Positions 8,592 to 18,852 of a DNA stretch of 64,000 bases are shown here, in pieces (the first letter of the stretch is position 1; each line of letters opens with the position of its first letter). This DNA is from Mucilaginibacter pineti (GTDB lineage Bacteria > Bacteroidota > Bacteroidia > Sphingobacteriales > Sphingobacteriaceae), in the NCBI RefSeq assembly GCF_900101875.1, contig NZ_FNAI01000003.1, positions 489,718 to 553,717 of the forward strand. Direction: 5' to 3'. The notes below the pieces were generated by a model that saw nothing but the letters and a program-made list of their open reading frames with translations, did not search any database and was not told where the DNA came from. The position numbers and the translations under genes are program-made.

Positions 8592-11357
8592 TCAGGACGT
8601 TTGTTTTCTTTTAAACTCGCTTGGGGTGCAATCATATTTTGCTTTGAACACGGTTGCAAAGTAATTAGGACTTGCGAAACCAACCATGTAAGTTATTTCA
8701 GATATGGAATATCCTTCATGAACTAATAAATAGGTGGCTTTTTTTAAGCGGCGGTTTAAAATATAATCTGTAATGCTACAGCCTAAAAGTGCTTTTACCT
8801 TGCGATAAAGCTGCACGCGCGAAATACCTATGGCTTTGCAGATATCATCTACATTAAAGTTTTCGTTAGCCAGGTTTTGCTCAACTATACCGGCAAAATC
8901 ATTCACGAATTTTTTGTCGAGAGCTTTTGATACAGGTATTTTACCGTGGCTTACATCGCTGGTGAAATGCTCCTTTAGTATAACCCTGTTTTTGATGAGG
9001 TTTTTTACCGTAGCAAGTAGCTGATCGTAATTAAACGGCTTTACCATATAAACATCTGCCATACTGCGGATGCCGTCTATCTGCTGCTCCACGCTTGCCT
9101 GGGCCGTTAACAATATCACCGGGATGTGCGATGTACGGATGTCTGTTTTAATATTTTCGGTAATAACCTTGCCAGACATACCTGGCAATACCACATCAGA
9201 TATAATGAGGTCTGGCACTTTTTCAAATGCTTCTGATAAACCTTGCGTGCCGTTATCGGCAGTAAATATTTCGTAATTAGCACCCAGCTTTTCGCTTAAA
9301 TATTGCAGCAGGTCGGCATTATCTTCAATGATTAAAATAGATTGGTCCTTGGGTTGGGCAAGGGCATCTATATCGGTTGTTATTTCGGTTTGTTCCAGAT
9401 CGGCAGTGTAAATGCGTGAACGTTCGTCAATGGCCCATGCGTTAACCGTACCGCTTGTTGGTAAGGCTGTGAGATTGTGCGGGTTGCCCAGCGGCAGCGT
9501 AATTGTAAAAATAGTGCCCTGCCATTTTTTGCTGCTTACGTTAATATTGCCGTGGTGCAGCGCAATGATCTCTTTTGATAAAGATAACCCCAGGCCCGAG
9601 CCTTTGGCATTGCCATTATCTGCCTGGTAAAACTGGTCGAAAACATGCGCTGTTTCTTCGGGTTCCATACCAATACCGGTGTCCTGTACGGTTAGCTCAA
9701 CCGTGTCTTGCAGCTTATTAATGGTGATATGAATGCGGCCGTTATCTTTAGTGAATTTAAGGGCGTTTGACAGTAAGTTAAAGAAAACCTTATCCAGCAT
9801 ATTATTATCAAACCAAACGTTTATGTTTTTTTCTGCCGTTGTTAAATTCAGACTGATATTTCGTTTACGGGCGTTGTGCTGAAAACTCTCCATAATATCG
9901 CTAACAAAATGCACCAAATTATTGGGCGACGCGTTGATCTGCTGCTTATCGTATTCAATTTTGCGGTAGTCTATCAGCTGGTTAACCAATCGCATCAGCC
10001 TGAAAACGTTTTTATGGATTAGTTTTAAATTTTTACCGGCTACAATATTCAGTTTTTCATTGCCCATCATATCCTCAACCGGCGAAAGGATAAGGGTTAA
10101 CGGCGTACGAAACTCATGCGAAATGTTGGTGAAAAAGTTCAGTTTAGCTTCTGTAGCTGCTTCGGCCCGTGATGACATTTCTATCAACTGATTCCGTTGC
10201 GACAGGATCTCGTTGTTTTTGGCCTCCAAGCTTTTATTGATCTTGCGGTTCTCCATTAGCCAGTAAAATGCAAGCCCACCAAAAACTATAGCCAGTACCA
10301 GGGTGATAACAATGATGTTTAAAATAAGTTGCTGGCTGTTATAAACCTGTTGCTGCTCTTCCAGTAAAGATTGCTGGCGTTCAATATCCTTTTGCTGGCT
10401 GTTAATTTTGCTCCATTGCAGTTTCATTAACTGTACATTGGTTGAATCGATAACCAATGATTGCAATATGTTCTCTTTGGCAAAGCTTTCTTTATTCAAT
10501 ATCCTGAACGCGGTGGTAATGGCCTCTTTGCCTCCTGTAGGGTACACTAAACTGGCATCAATGATTTTTGAAGCCACCATTTGCAAGCCGCCGCCATTCC
10601 CGGGCATGGCATCTACCCCTAAAACTTTAACGTGCTGATTTAAACGCAGGCTATTTAAAACTTCTCTGGATGCGCCGGCCATTACATCGTTATGTGCAAA
10701 TAAGGCATTGGCTGTTTTTAAATCGGGTTTTATCTGGCCCAGTTGCTTTTGCGCATTGTTTTTAAGCCAATCGCCATAAACCTGGGCTTTAATGTGAATG
10801 TTACTGAATTTAGATAAAGCATCACTAAATCCCCGGTGCCTTTCAATAGCCGGCGAGGAACCGGGCAGCCCCATAACCTCAACAACATTGCCTTTACCAT
10901 TTAAATTTGCACCAATATACTCACCGGCCATTTTGCCTATCTGGTAATTATCGGCACCCACATAAGCGGTATAAAGGTCTGATGATGTTTTGCGGTCAAT
11001 TACTATTACAGGAATCCCTTTGCTATACGTTTGTTCAACTATGCCGGTAAGTGGTTGTGCTTCGTTGGGCGATATAATAAGCAGGTCTATACCTTCATTA
11101 AGCATCTGAGTTACCTGCTCAATTTGCTTTTTGCTGCTGTTATCGGCGTCGGCATAAATGAATTTAACGCCCGGATGTAATGAAAGTTCCATTTTCATTT
11201 CATCCAGCATGTTGCGCCGCCACAGATCAGATCCTACGCATTGCGAAAAGCCTATGGTATACTGTGATGTTTTATCCGTCTTTTTACAGCCGGTAAATGC
11301 CATCAGTATACATAGTATCGGCAGTAATAGTTTACGCAGTTGATAGTGCAAAGCCAT
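8592..11357 (-). CDS. Hybrid two-component sensor-regulator, periplasmic-binding-protein sensor (fructan locus)
   Basis: One-protein signalling system of 921 aa. Order: N-terminal signal/anchor (1-25, ending TGCKK), type I periplasmic sugar-binding domain (about 31-305, ribose-binding-protein-like), short coiled coil, transmembrane helix (346-367), HisKA with phospho-acceptor His414 (NISHEFRTPL), HATPase (about 500-623, GSGLGLSLSKEI), receiver domain (about 674-790) with Asp721 (LIISDVVLPGMSG), and C-terminal AraC-type DNA-binding domain (about 820-921). This is the architecture of Bacteroides BT1754, a fructose-sensing regulator of the levan locus. It is divergent from the sugar transporter/fructokinase/SusCD/GH32 operon, so it probably activates that operon on binding fructose. 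The ligand is inferred from context. Confidence 0.93.
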   Translation of the reverse strand: MALHYQLRKLLLPILCILMAFTGCKKTDKTSQYTIGFSQCVGSDLWRRNMLDEMKMELSLHPGVKFIYADADNSSKKQIEQVTQMLNEGIDLLIISPNEAQPLTGIVEQTYSKGIPVIVIDRKTSSDLYTAYVGADNYQIGKMAGEYIGANLNGKGNVVEVMGLPGSSPAIERHRGFSDALSKFSNIHIKAQVYGDWLKNNAQKQLGQIKPDLKTANALFAHNDVMAGASREVLNSLRLNQHVKVLGVDAMPGNGGGLQMVASKIIDASLVYPTGGKEAITTAFRILNKESFAKENILQSLVIDSTNVQLMKLQWSKINSQQKDIERQQSLLEEQQQVYNSQQLILNIIVITLVLAIVFGGLAFYWLMENRKINKSLEAKNNEILSQRNQLIEMSSRAEAATEAKLNFFTNISHEFRTPLTLILSPVEDMMGNEKLNIVAGKNLKLIHKNVFRLMRLVNQLIDYRKIEYDKQQINASPNNLVHFVSDIMESFQHNARKRNISLNLTTAEKNINVWFDNNMLDKVFFNLLSNALKFTKDNGRIHITINKLQDTVELTVQDTGIGMEPEETAHVFDQFYQADNGNAKGSGLGLSLSKEIIALHHGNINVSSKKWQGTIFTITLPLGNPHNLTALPTSGTVNAWAIDERSRIYTADLEQTEITTDIDALAQPKDQSILIIEDNADLLQYLSEKLGANYEIFTADNGTQGLSEAFEKVPDLIISDVVLPGMSGKVITENIKTDIRTSHIPVILLTAQASVEQQIDGIRSMADVYMVKPFNYDQLLATVKNLIKNRVILKEHFTSDVSHGKIPVSKALDKKFVNDFAGIVEQNLANENFNVDDICKAIGISRVQLYRKVKALLGCSITDYILNRRLKKATYLLVHEGYSISEITYMVGFASPNYFATVFKAKYDCTPSEFKRKQTS

Positions 11358-11497
11358 TTATCAGTTAAATACAAATAATAAGTAAATATCGGGTACTGGT
11401 TTATGTGGTAGCTGAATCCTTTTTAAGGAGCCCTATACAAAAGTATCAATAAAAGTTTTTACAATGCAAATAGGAGGGGTTTTAGTCGTGTGCTTGC

Positions 11498-11515
11498 ATG
11501 TATCATTATGTATCA
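11498..11515. promoter_or_regulatory. Direct repeat ATGTATCA, candidate regulator site
   Basis: Two exact copies of ATGTATCA (11498-11505, 11508-11515) are spaced 10 nt apart, one helical turn; a third partial copy, GTATCA, lies at 11443-11448. They are in the 353-nt gap (11358-11710) between the divergent sensor and transporter genes, where an AraC-type activator would be expected to bind direct repeats. No gene is visible in that gap. Assignment to the hybrid sensor is inference. Confidence 0.35.
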
Positions 11516-11612
11516 AAATTGAAATAAGCAGGTAACAAAAACAAACCTCTGGGTAAAATTAAAACGATAATTGATTTTATTTATCTGTAAATCAGTTAAT
11601 TAAATGCTGTTT

Positions 11613-11620
11613 TATTTTTG
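11613..11620 (+). promoter_or_regulatory. Candidate Bacteroidota -7 promoter element for fructan operon
   Basis: TATTTTTG fits the Bacteroidota -7 consensus TAnnTTTG. No TTG is present at the ideal 19-nt distance upstream, which would fit an activator-dependent promoter. It would give an RNA with a leader of roughly 85 nt ahead of the transporter ATG at 11711. Confidence 0.35.
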
Positions 11621-11710
11621 TACGCTTTTGGTATAAAATCAATAACTGCCGCTTTGCAAATCGCCCTACTTTGCAACCATAAAATCCAATTAACACCTTT
11701 TATAATTATT

Positions 11711-13039
11711 ATGAGAAAACATTCCGTCCTGGCCTGGTCCATGGTCGTAGCCCTTGGTGGCTTTCTTTTTGGCTTTGATACCGCTGTAATATCGGGCGCC
11801 GAAAAATCTATCCAGCAATTTTGGCACCTGTCGGTGGTTGAGCATGGGCTTACCATATCTATTGCATTAATAGGTACAGTCATTGGTTCGTTATTTGGTG
11901 CAAGGCCTTCAGATATGTTCGGGCGTAAAAATACGCTGTACTTTGTAGCGGCAGCCTATTTATTATCATCGGTAGGTACAGCACTGGCTGATAATTGGTA
12001 TGTTTTTTTAGTATTCCGTTTATTGGGCGGCTTAGGCGTGGGCATATCATCAGTAACGGCCCCAATTTATATATCAGAAGTTTCGCCTGCGGATAGGAGG
12101 GGCCGTTTGGTTGGCCTGTTCCAGTTTAATGTGGTTTTGGGTATTCTGATATCCTACCTGTCCAACTACCTTATTAGCCAGGGTGGCGAGGCCTCATGGC
12201 GCTGGATGCTTGGCGTACAGGCATTTCCTTCAGCATTGTTTTTAGTACTGATCTACTTTATACCCGAAAGCCCGCGCTGGCTTATCCTTAAAAAGGGTGA
12301 GATGGTAAAGGCCCTCAAAATACTAAGGGTCATCAATCCGCTCAACTGCGACCAGGAACTGGAGGCCATTAAAAACTCGAGCCTTAGCGAAGGTAGTGCT
12401 ACAAGTACCAACCTGTTCTCCGGTCAATATAAAACACCGGTGGTGCTGGCCGTTTTGTTTGCCTTTTTTAACCAGGTTTCGGGTATTAATGCCATTATAT
12501 ACTATGCCCCGCGCATATTTGAAATGGCCGGACTAGGAGCGCATTCATCGCTGCTGTCAACAGTTGGCCTCGGCGCAATCAATTTTATATTTACCCTCCT
12601 GGCTATTAATGTGATTGATAAAGTAGGCCGTCGTATACTGATGCTCATAGGTTCTGTTGGCTTAATCGTTTCTCTTTTCCTGGTGGCCTATACCTTTTAT
12701 TCAGGGCATTTAAGTGGCTTTGCTATTCCTGCTTATATGATGTTGTTCATTGCATTCTTTGCTTTTTCGCAGGGTGCGGTTATCTGGGTATTTATATCAG
12801 AGATATTTCCGAACCAGGTACGTGCAAAAGGGCAGACATTGGGCAGCTCTACCCATTGGATCATGGCAGCGCTCATCGCATTTTCCTTTCCATATTTTGC
12901 CGAAAAACTTGGCGGAACAATAACCTTCTCCTTTTTTGGCACCATGATGATCTGTCAGCTGATTTTTGTGTGGAAGTTTATGCCGGAAACCAAGGGACGG
13001 TCATTAGAGCAAATTGAAACTAATATGGTAATGCATTAA
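11711..13039 (+). CDS. MFS sugar porter, probable fructose transporter
   Basis: Inner-membrane sugar:proton symporter of the sugar porter family, 442 aa with 12 predicted membrane helices. Family signatures are clear: GGFLFGFDTAVISGA in TM1, DMFGRKN after TM2, PESPRWLI after TM6, QVSGINAIIYYAPRIF in TM7 and PETKGRSLEQIE at the C-terminus. I start it at ATG 11711 (MRKHSVLAWSM); upstream in-frame codons add an unsupported extension. It is the first gene after the divergent sensor and is followed 11 nt later by a PfkB kinase, matching the transporter-fructokinase pair of Bacteroides levan loci. Fructose is the likely substrate from context; the family also transports glucose and xylose. Confidence 0.92.
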   Translation: MRKHSVLAWSMVVALGGFLFGFDTAVISGAEKSIQQFWHLSVVEHGLTISIALIGTVIGSLFGARPSDMFGRKNTLYFVAAAYLLSSVGTALADNWYVFLVFRLLGGLGVGISSVTAPIYISEVSPADRRGRLVGLFQFNVVLGILISYLSNYLISQGGEASWRWMLGVQAFPSALFLVLIYFIPESPRWLILKKGEMVKALKILRVINPLNCDQELEAIKNSSLSEGSATSTNLFSGQYKTPVVLAVLFAFFNQVSGINAIIYYAPRIFEMAGLGAHSSLLSTVGLGAINFIFTLLAINVIDKVGRRILMLIGSVGLIVSLFLVAYTFYSGHLSGFAIPAYMMLFIAFFAFSQGAVIWVFISEIFPNQVRAKGQTLGSSTHWIMAALIAFSFPYFAEKLGGTITFSFFGTMMICQLIFVWKFMPETKGRSLEQIETNMVMH

Positions 13040-13050
13040 TACTTACAATA

Positions 13051-13959
13051 ATGAGTTTACAAATAAATACAATTACACCGGCCATTTGCTATGGCGAAAT
13101 ACTCTGGGATGTTTTGCCTGATGGGCCGCAGCCGGGTGGTGCCTTGCTGAATGTATCGTACCACCTGAATAAGCTGGGGATGCCTACCAGCCTGGTAAGT
13201 AAAATAGGGAATGATGAAAATGGGCAGAAACTGGAAAGCCTGCTGGATGGATGGGGAATTAAGAAACATTTGCTGCAGGTAGATGCAGATCATCCAACCA
13301 GCGAAGTAATTGCCAAAATGAATAACGGTAATGAAGTATCCTACGAGATTATCTTCCCCGTGGCATGGGATTTTATTAATGATAGTGAGCATATCAAAAC
13401 GCAGATGAGGCCATCAACCTATTTCGTTTTTGGCAGCCTGGCATCACGGAACAGTGTATCGCGCGATACCTTGTTTGAATTACTGGAGAGCGATGCCATC
13501 AAAGTTTTTGATATTAACCTGCGACCGCCGTTTATTAACCGCAACCTGTTAGAGGATCTGCTGAAAAAAGCCGATATCGTTAAGTTTAACCAGGCAGAAC
13601 TGGAAATGGCGCAGGTATTATTCAGGGGATCATACTGGAATGAGGCCGAACAGATCAGGTTTATCCAGGATCGTTTCCAGATCCCTGAAGTAATAGTTAC
13701 CAAAGGCGAATTTGGTGCCTCTTACTACAACCGTGGCAAAGCATATCATGTTGCTGGCAGGGAGGTAGCTGTATCTGATACCATTGGCTCCGGCGATTCC
13801 TTTTTAGCAGCTTTTATAGCAAATCATTACCTGGGCGAAGCACCAGAAACATTATTAAAAAATGCAATAGCGATGGGCGGTTTTATTGCAACAAAAAAGG
13901 GCGGCTGCCCTGATTATGAACTTGCGGATTACCATGCGTTCCGCAATCAGATATTTTAA
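13051..13959 (+). CDS. PfkB-family carbohydrate kinase, probable fructokinase
   Basis: Cytoplasmic ATP-dependent sugar kinase, 302 aa. The N-terminal substrate region reads CYGEILWDVLPDGPQPGGALLN, of which the GGALLNV segment is typical of fructokinases. The C-terminal PfkB signature DTIGSGDSFLAAF contains catalytic Asp249 and the anion hole. It follows the sugar porter by 11 nt and precedes SusC by 47 nt. Its expected job is to phosphorylate fructose released from fructan, giving fructose 6-phosphate for glycolysis. Fructokinase rather than ribokinase or another PfkB activity is an inference from locus context. Confidence 0.9.
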   Translation: MSLQINTITPAICYGEILWDVLPDGPQPGGALLNVSYHLNKLGMPTSLVSKIGNDENGQKLESLLDGWGIKKHLLQVDADHPTSEVIAKMNNGNEVSYEIIFPVAWDFINDSEHIKTQMRPSTYFVFGSLASRNSVSRDTLFELLESDAIKVFDINLRPPFINRNLLEDLLKKADIVKFNQAELEMAQVLFRGSYWNEAEQIRFIQDRFQIPEVIVTKGEFGASYYNRGKAYHVAGREVAVSDTIGSGDSFLAAFIANHYLGEAPETLLKNAIAMGGFIATKKGGCPDYELADYHAFRNQIF

Positions 13960-14006
13960 AAACCTTTAACTAAACCAACAACCAATAATAACCAAATAAC
14001 CTAAAA

Positions 14007-17000
14007 ATGAGAAGACTATTACTTTTGTTTGCCCTTTTTTATGCCTGTACAGGTGTAAGCTACGGGCAGTCCAGGGCCATTAGCGGTACAGTTACCGATA
14101 ATGCCGGGCACCCGCTTGATGCGGTTACCGTTGTTGTGCAGGAAACACAAAAAGCAACGTTAACAGATGCTAAAGGTAAATTTACCATTGAAGCCCAAAA
14201 CGGGCAAAATCTTAAATTTAGCTATATCGGCGCGCAGCCATATAGTATTTTGGTTACTGCCGATACCAAAAATGTAACCGTTAAGCTGGATATGACGGCC
14301 AATACACTTAACGAGGTGGTGGTAACCGGCTATCAGCAGGAACGGAAAAAGGACCTTACCGGCGCCGTTGCCGTGGTTGATGTGAAGGATATAAAAGATA
14401 TCCCCGCAGGTAACCCCATCAAGGCGCTGCAGGGCCGCGTACCGGGCGTAACTATCAGTTCTGATGGCTCGCCGGCTGGGAATGCGACAGTGAGGATCAG
14501 AGGTATCGGTACACTGAACAATAATGACCCGCTTTACGTGATAGATGGGGTGCCAACCACCCGCGGCCTGCAGGAGATCAATCAGCAAGATGTAGAATCC
14601 ATCCAGGTGTTGAAGGATGCTGCGTCGGCTTCTATTTATGGCTCGCGTGCGGCAAACGGCGTTATCATTGTTACCACAAAAAAAGGTAAACAGGGGGTTA
14701 ACCGGATCAACTTTGAGGCAACTACTTCGGTGGAGTTTTACAGCAGTAAGCTGGATGTGCTGAATACGCAGCAACGCGGACAGGCCTACTGGCGCGCCGC
14801 GGTAAATGATGGCATCAACCCCAACAATAACTCTACTTACCAATACGATTGGAACGGCGACTATAATAATCCCGTTTTGAACAAGGTGTTATTGCCTGAG
14901 TTTTTGGATGCGGCTAAAACCTTAAAACCGGCAGACACACGCTGGTTTGATGAAATTTCAAAACCATCTGTATTGCAATCCTATAACCTTGATGTATCTA
15001 ACGGTAACGAAAGAGGCAATTCCCTTTTTTCTTTAAGCTATTATGATAACAAGGGCATCATCAAAGAATCGCGCGATCAAAAAATTACCGCACGTTTCAA
15101 TTCAGATTACAACTTCTTTAATAACCGCTTAAAGATTGGCGAAAACTTTTCGGCCACGTACATGAAAGATGTTTTGCTGCCAACGGGCGATATTACCGGC
15201 CTCTCGCTGATTGATGAACCCGCAGTGCCGGTATACGATATCAATGGCGGCTGGGGTGGCCCGTCACCGGGTATGGCCGACAGGCAAAACCCTTTGCGCC
15301 TTATTGAGGACAATAAGCAAAATAAAAATCATTTCGGACGCGTGTTCGGCAATGCCTTTGCCGATCTGGCTATTCTGTCCAATCTGCACGCCCGCACAAG
15401 TTTTGGGGTTGATTATGCTATAAATTACTCCCGTACATTGCGTAAATCGTATGTATCAGGGTTTTTAAATGATCCTACCAACCTCGTGAGCACAAATGCC
15501 GCTTATGATGGTAACCTCATTTGGCAAAACACACTGACTTACAACCTTAATTTTGGCAAAAACAAGCTGGACTTTTTACTGGGTCATGAGCAGGTAAAGG
15601 TGATCAATCAAAGCTTTTTTGGCAGCAGACAGGGTTATGCTTTGGAAGATATTAATTATGCCTACCTGGATGCCGGTACAACCAATGTACTAAACGGTGG
15701 CGGCGGTACCGGTAACGCCTTGTTATCGTACTTTGGTAAAGCCAATTATGTTTATAATGACCGTTATCTGGCCTCTGTAACTTTACGTAGAGATGGTTCA
15801 TCAAGGTTTGGTAAAAATAACCGGTATGGCTATTTCCCTGCGGCAACATTGGGCTGGAGGATCAGCGAAGAATCATTTTTTAAAAACTCGGTACCTGCGG
15901 TTTCTGATCTGAAACTGCGTTACAGCTGGGGGCAAACGGGTAATCAATCAAGCGGAAATTATAGCATTTACACGCTTTATGCGCCGGTTTACGGCACCAA
16001 CTTAACAGGTGCGTTTGATGGTGGTACGGCTTATGATATAAGCGGTAACGGCACTGGGCAGCTGCCGTCAGGCTATGTACAAACGCAGCAGGGAAATGAT
16101 AACCTGAAATGGGAAACAGCAACCCAAAACAATTACGGTTTGGATTTTGGCCTTTTTGCCAATAAGATAACCGGCTCGTTAGATTATTTTGTCAAAAACA
16201 CCAAAGATATCCTCATTACCCCTGCATACCTTGCTGTTATTGGCGAAGGTGGTAACCGCACGGCCAACGGCGCATCTGTAAGGAATACCGGTTTTGAAGC
16301 TATTGTAAATTACAGCACCAATATCAGCAGTGATTTTAATATTAGTCTATCGGGAAACGTATCTGCTTACCGTAACAAAGTAACCAGTTTGCCGCCAGAA
16401 GTACTTACTTCCTACCCGGGTAATGGTACCGATAAAAATATCCTTGGCCGTTCTGTTAATTCCATATTTGGTTACGTTGCCGATGGGTTATTTACTACCC
16501 AGGCACAGGTTGATAACTCGGCCGCACAACCAGGTAAAGGACTTGGCCGCATACGCTATAAAGATTTAAACAACGATAATGTAATAGACGACAAAGACCG
16601 TGACTACATCGGCAACTTCGACCCTGATTTTAGCTATGGCTTAAACACCACGTTAAGGTATAAAGATTTCGAATTCAGCTTCTTTTTACAGGGCGTACAG
16701 GGTAACGATGTTTACAATACCTATAAAAACTTAACCGATTTTACCTCGTTACAGCCCGGCGCAAACTGGGGCTCTCGTGTACTACAAGCCTGGACGCCGC
16801 AAAACCCAACTTCAACCATCCCGGCTTTAACTACGGTAGACCGGAATAATGAAGGGCGTGGGTCGACTTACTATATAGAGAATGGATCGTACCTTAAATT
16901 ACGCAACGCGCAATTGGGTTACAACTTTAAAAACATGGCTAAGAAATTGCATTTCCAAAATGCCAGGCTGTTTTTACAAGGCAGTAATTTGCTGACCATC

Positions 17001-17096
17001 AAAAGCAAATCCTATACCTCGCCAGATCCGGAGAACTCTACCAATGTGTTCCCTATCCCAATTGTTACTACGCTGGGTTTAAACGTAACTTTTTAA
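14007..17096 (+). CDS. SusC-like TonB-dependent outer-membrane transporter (fructan locus)
   Basis: Outer-membrane oligosaccharide importer of 1,029 aa. A signal peptide (1-20, ending VSYGQS) is followed directly by a carboxypeptidase-D-regulatory-like beta domain (about 25-105), the plug (about 115-235; ALQGRVPGV, VRIRGIGTLNNNDPLYVIDG, YGSRAANGVIIVTTKKG) and the beta-barrel, ending in an aromatic residue (LNVTF). There is no STN domain, unlike the two other SusC proteins here, which fits control by the hybrid sensor rather than a FecIR pair. It is followed by SusD 18 nt later. The probable cargo is fructo-oligosaccharides generated at the cell surface. Confidence 0.95.
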   Translation: MRRLLLLFALFYACTGVSYGQSRAISGTVTDNAGHPLDAVTVVVQETQKATLTDAKGKFTIEAQNGQNLKFSYIGAQPYSILVTADTKNVTVKLDMTANTLNEVVVTGYQQERKKDLTGAVAVVDVKDIKDIPAGNPIKALQGRVPGVTISSDGSPAGNATVRIRGIGTLNNNDPLYVIDGVPTTRGLQEINQQDVESIQVLKDAASASIYGSRAANGVIIVTTKKGKQGVNRINFEATTSVEFYSSKLDVLNTQQRGQAYWRAAVNDGINPNNNSTYQYDWNGDYNNPVLNKVLLPEFLDAAKTLKPADTRWFDEISKPSVLQSYNLDVSNGNERGNSLFSLSYYDNKGIIKESRDQKITARFNSDYNFFNNRLKIGENFSATYMKDVLLPTGDITGLSLIDEPAVPVYDINGGWGGPSPGMADRQNPLRLIEDNKQNKNHFGRVFGNAFADLAILSNLHARTSFGVDYAINYSRTLRKSYVSGFLNDPTNLVSTNAAYDGNLIWQNTLTYNLNFGKNKLDFLLGHEQVKVINQSFFGSRQGYALEDINYAYLDAGTTNVLNGGGGTGNALLSYFGKANYVYNDRYLASVTLRRDGSSRFGKNNRYGYFPAATLGWRISEESFFKNSVPAVSDLKLRYSWGQTGNQSSGNYSIYTLYAPVYGTNLTGAFDGGTAYDISGNGTGQLPSGYVQTQQGNDNLKWETATQNNYGLDFGLFANKITGSLDYFVKNTKDILITPAYLAVIGEGGNRTANGASVRNTGFEAIVNYSTNISSDFNISLSGNVSAYRNKVTSLPPEVLTSYPGNGTDKNILGRSVNSIFGYVADGLFTTQAQVDNSAAQPGKGLGRIRYKDLNNDNVIDDKDRDYIGNFDPDFSYGLNTTLRYKDFEFSFFLQGVQGNDVYNTYKNLTDFTSLQPGANWGSRVLQAWTPQNPTSTIPALTTVDRNNEGRGSTYYIENGSYLKLRNAQLGYNFKNMAKKLHFQNARLFLQGSNLLTIKSKSYTSPDPENSTNVFPIPIVTTLGLNVTF

Positions 17097-17114
17097 TCTA
17101 AAATCAAGGTAAAA

Positions 17115-18833
17115 ATGAAAACGAAAATATTATTGGCAGCCCTGATTTGTGTGCTGTTTGCATCCTGTAAAAAATACCTGGACGAAACCCCGCAAGGGCT
17201 TATCTCCAGCGACGAATTAAATACTCCCGCTAATGTTGATAAAATGATCATTGCCGCTTATTCTGCTTTGGGTAACGACTATTGGGCAGCGCCTTATAGT
17301 GATATGTGGGCCTATGGCAGCATCCGCAGCGGTGATGCCTACAAGGGCGGCGATGGCACGGGCGATGTGTCTGACTTTCATGCCTACGAAACATTCTCGC
17401 TTAACCGGGTTGATCTTGGCGCATCAGACCAAACCTGGTACCGCATTTACATTGGGGTAAACCGTGTAAATGATGCATTGGCAAGAATTGATAAAATGAG
17501 TACTACCGACTATCCTGATAAAGTTGCCCGCCAGGCCGAAATGCGTTTTTTGCGCGCACATTTCTATTTCCTGTTAAAGATCCTTTACAAAAGGGTGCCT
17601 TATATTGATGAAAATACACCAAAGGCAGGATATGACACCGTATCAAACCGCACCTATACCAGCGACCAGCTTTGGACAAAGATTGCCACCGATTTTAAAT
17701 TTGCCGCAGATAATTTGCCTGCTACACAAACCGATAAAGGCCGGGCAAATAAATACGCTGCCAGCGCTTACCTTGCAAAAACATTGTTATACCAGGCCTA
17801 TGTGCAGGATGATAATAACAATGTAACGTCAATTGATAAAGATAAACTGGGCCAGGTGAATACCCTGTGCGATGACGTAATAAACTCCGGCCAATATGGT
17901 TTACAAGCCGACTTTGCCAACAACTTTTTAACCCAGTTTGAAAATAGTAACGAATCGGTGTTCGCCATACAATATTCGTTAAATGACGGAACGCCTGAAG
18001 GGCGGGTAGATAACGGGCATTCGCTTAATTATCCTATGGTTTCGCAATACGGCTGCTGTGGTTTTCACGTACCCAGCCATAATCTTATTAATGCTTTTCA
18101 GACTGATGCCAATGGTTTGCCGCTGTTCAGCACATTCAATAATACAGATGTTGAACAAACCGGCAATTACTTTGCCGGCAATTTTGACCCGAGGCTTGAT
18201 CATACTGCTGCTATTCCCGGCCATCCATATAAATATAAAACCGATTTTATTTACCAGTCGTCATGGTCACGTGCGCCGCAAGTTTACGGACCACTGTTGA
18301 GCATGAAGGAAACCGTAGCTTATGATGACGCATCCTTCAAGAAATTCCCGCCATTTATGTCGAGCGCTAAAAACTGGGCAATTATCCGTTACAGTGATGT
18401 TTTACTAATGAAGGCCGAAGTATTGATTGAAATGGACAGGGAAGGTGAAGCTTTATCACTAATAAACCAGGTACGTACCCGCGCAGGTAACAGCACAAAG
18501 CTACTGGTGCAAAAGGACGGTTCGCCAACCTCCAATTATAAGATCAGCACCTATCAGCCAGGTGTAAACTGTGTGTGGACCAATGACTATGCGCGTCAGG
18601 CCATGCGTTACGAACGAAGGATGGAATTTGCCATGGAGGGCTACCGCTTTTTTGACTTGGTACGCTGGGGCATAGCCGCCGAATACCTGAATAACTATTT
18701 TTCGGCCGAAAAATCGAGGGTAGGGCATCTCCAGGATGCGCTGTTTAAAAAGAACAGGGACGAATACTTACCTATTCCGCTTAACCAGATTAATTTTAGC
18801 AAAGGATTATATAAACAAAATACCGGCTGGTAA
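17115..18833 (+). CDS. SusD-like surface glycan-binding lipoprotein (fructan locus)
   Basis: Lid protein of the SusCD importer, 572 aa. The signal peptide ends in a lipobox (LFASCKKYLDETPQG); the KKYLDETP start of the mature protein is characteristic of the RagB/SusD family. TPR-like helices (about 60-300; AEMRFLRAHFYFLL) and the conserved late motif YERRMEFAMEGYRFFDLVRWG are present. The end, YLPIPLNQINFSKGLYKQN, is standard. It follows its SusC partner by 18 nt and is followed by a third binding lipoprotein, as in Bacteroides levan loci. Confidence 0.95.
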   Translation: MKTKILLAALICVLFASCKKYLDETPQGLISSDELNTPANVDKMIIAAYSALGNDYWAAPYSDMWAYGSIRSGDAYKGGDGTGDVSDFHAYETFSLNRVDLGASDQTWYRIYIGVNRVNDALARIDKMSTTDYPDKVARQAEMRFLRAHFYFLLKILYKRVPYIDENTPKAGYDTVSNRTYTSDQLWTKIATDFKFAADNLPATQTDKGRANKYAASAYLAKTLLYQAYVQDDNNNVTSIDKDKLGQVNTLCDDVINSGQYGLQADFANNFLTQFENSNESVFAIQYSLNDGTPEGRVDNGHSLNYPMVSQYGCCGFHVPSHNLINAFQTDANGLPLFSTFNNTDVEQTGNYFAGNFDPRLDHTAAIPGHPYKYKTDFIYQSSWSRAPQVYGPLLSMKETVAYDDASFKKFPPFMSSAKNWAIIRYSDVLLMKAEVLIEMDREGEALSLINQVRTRAGNSTKLLVQKDGSPTSNYKISTYQPGVNCVWTNDYARQAMRYERRMEFAMEGYRFFDLVRWGIAAEYLNNYFSAEKSRVGHLQDALFKKNRDEYLPIPLNQINFSKGLYKQNTGW

Positions 18834-18852
18834 ATCCAAACCTTAACCAATT

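Noticed and set aside
14160..14843. Long open frame (227 codons) antisense to the fructan SusC
   Set aside because: It lies wholly opposite strong plug-domain sequence of SusC and its translation resembles no protein; such shadows are common in GC-balanced coding DNA.
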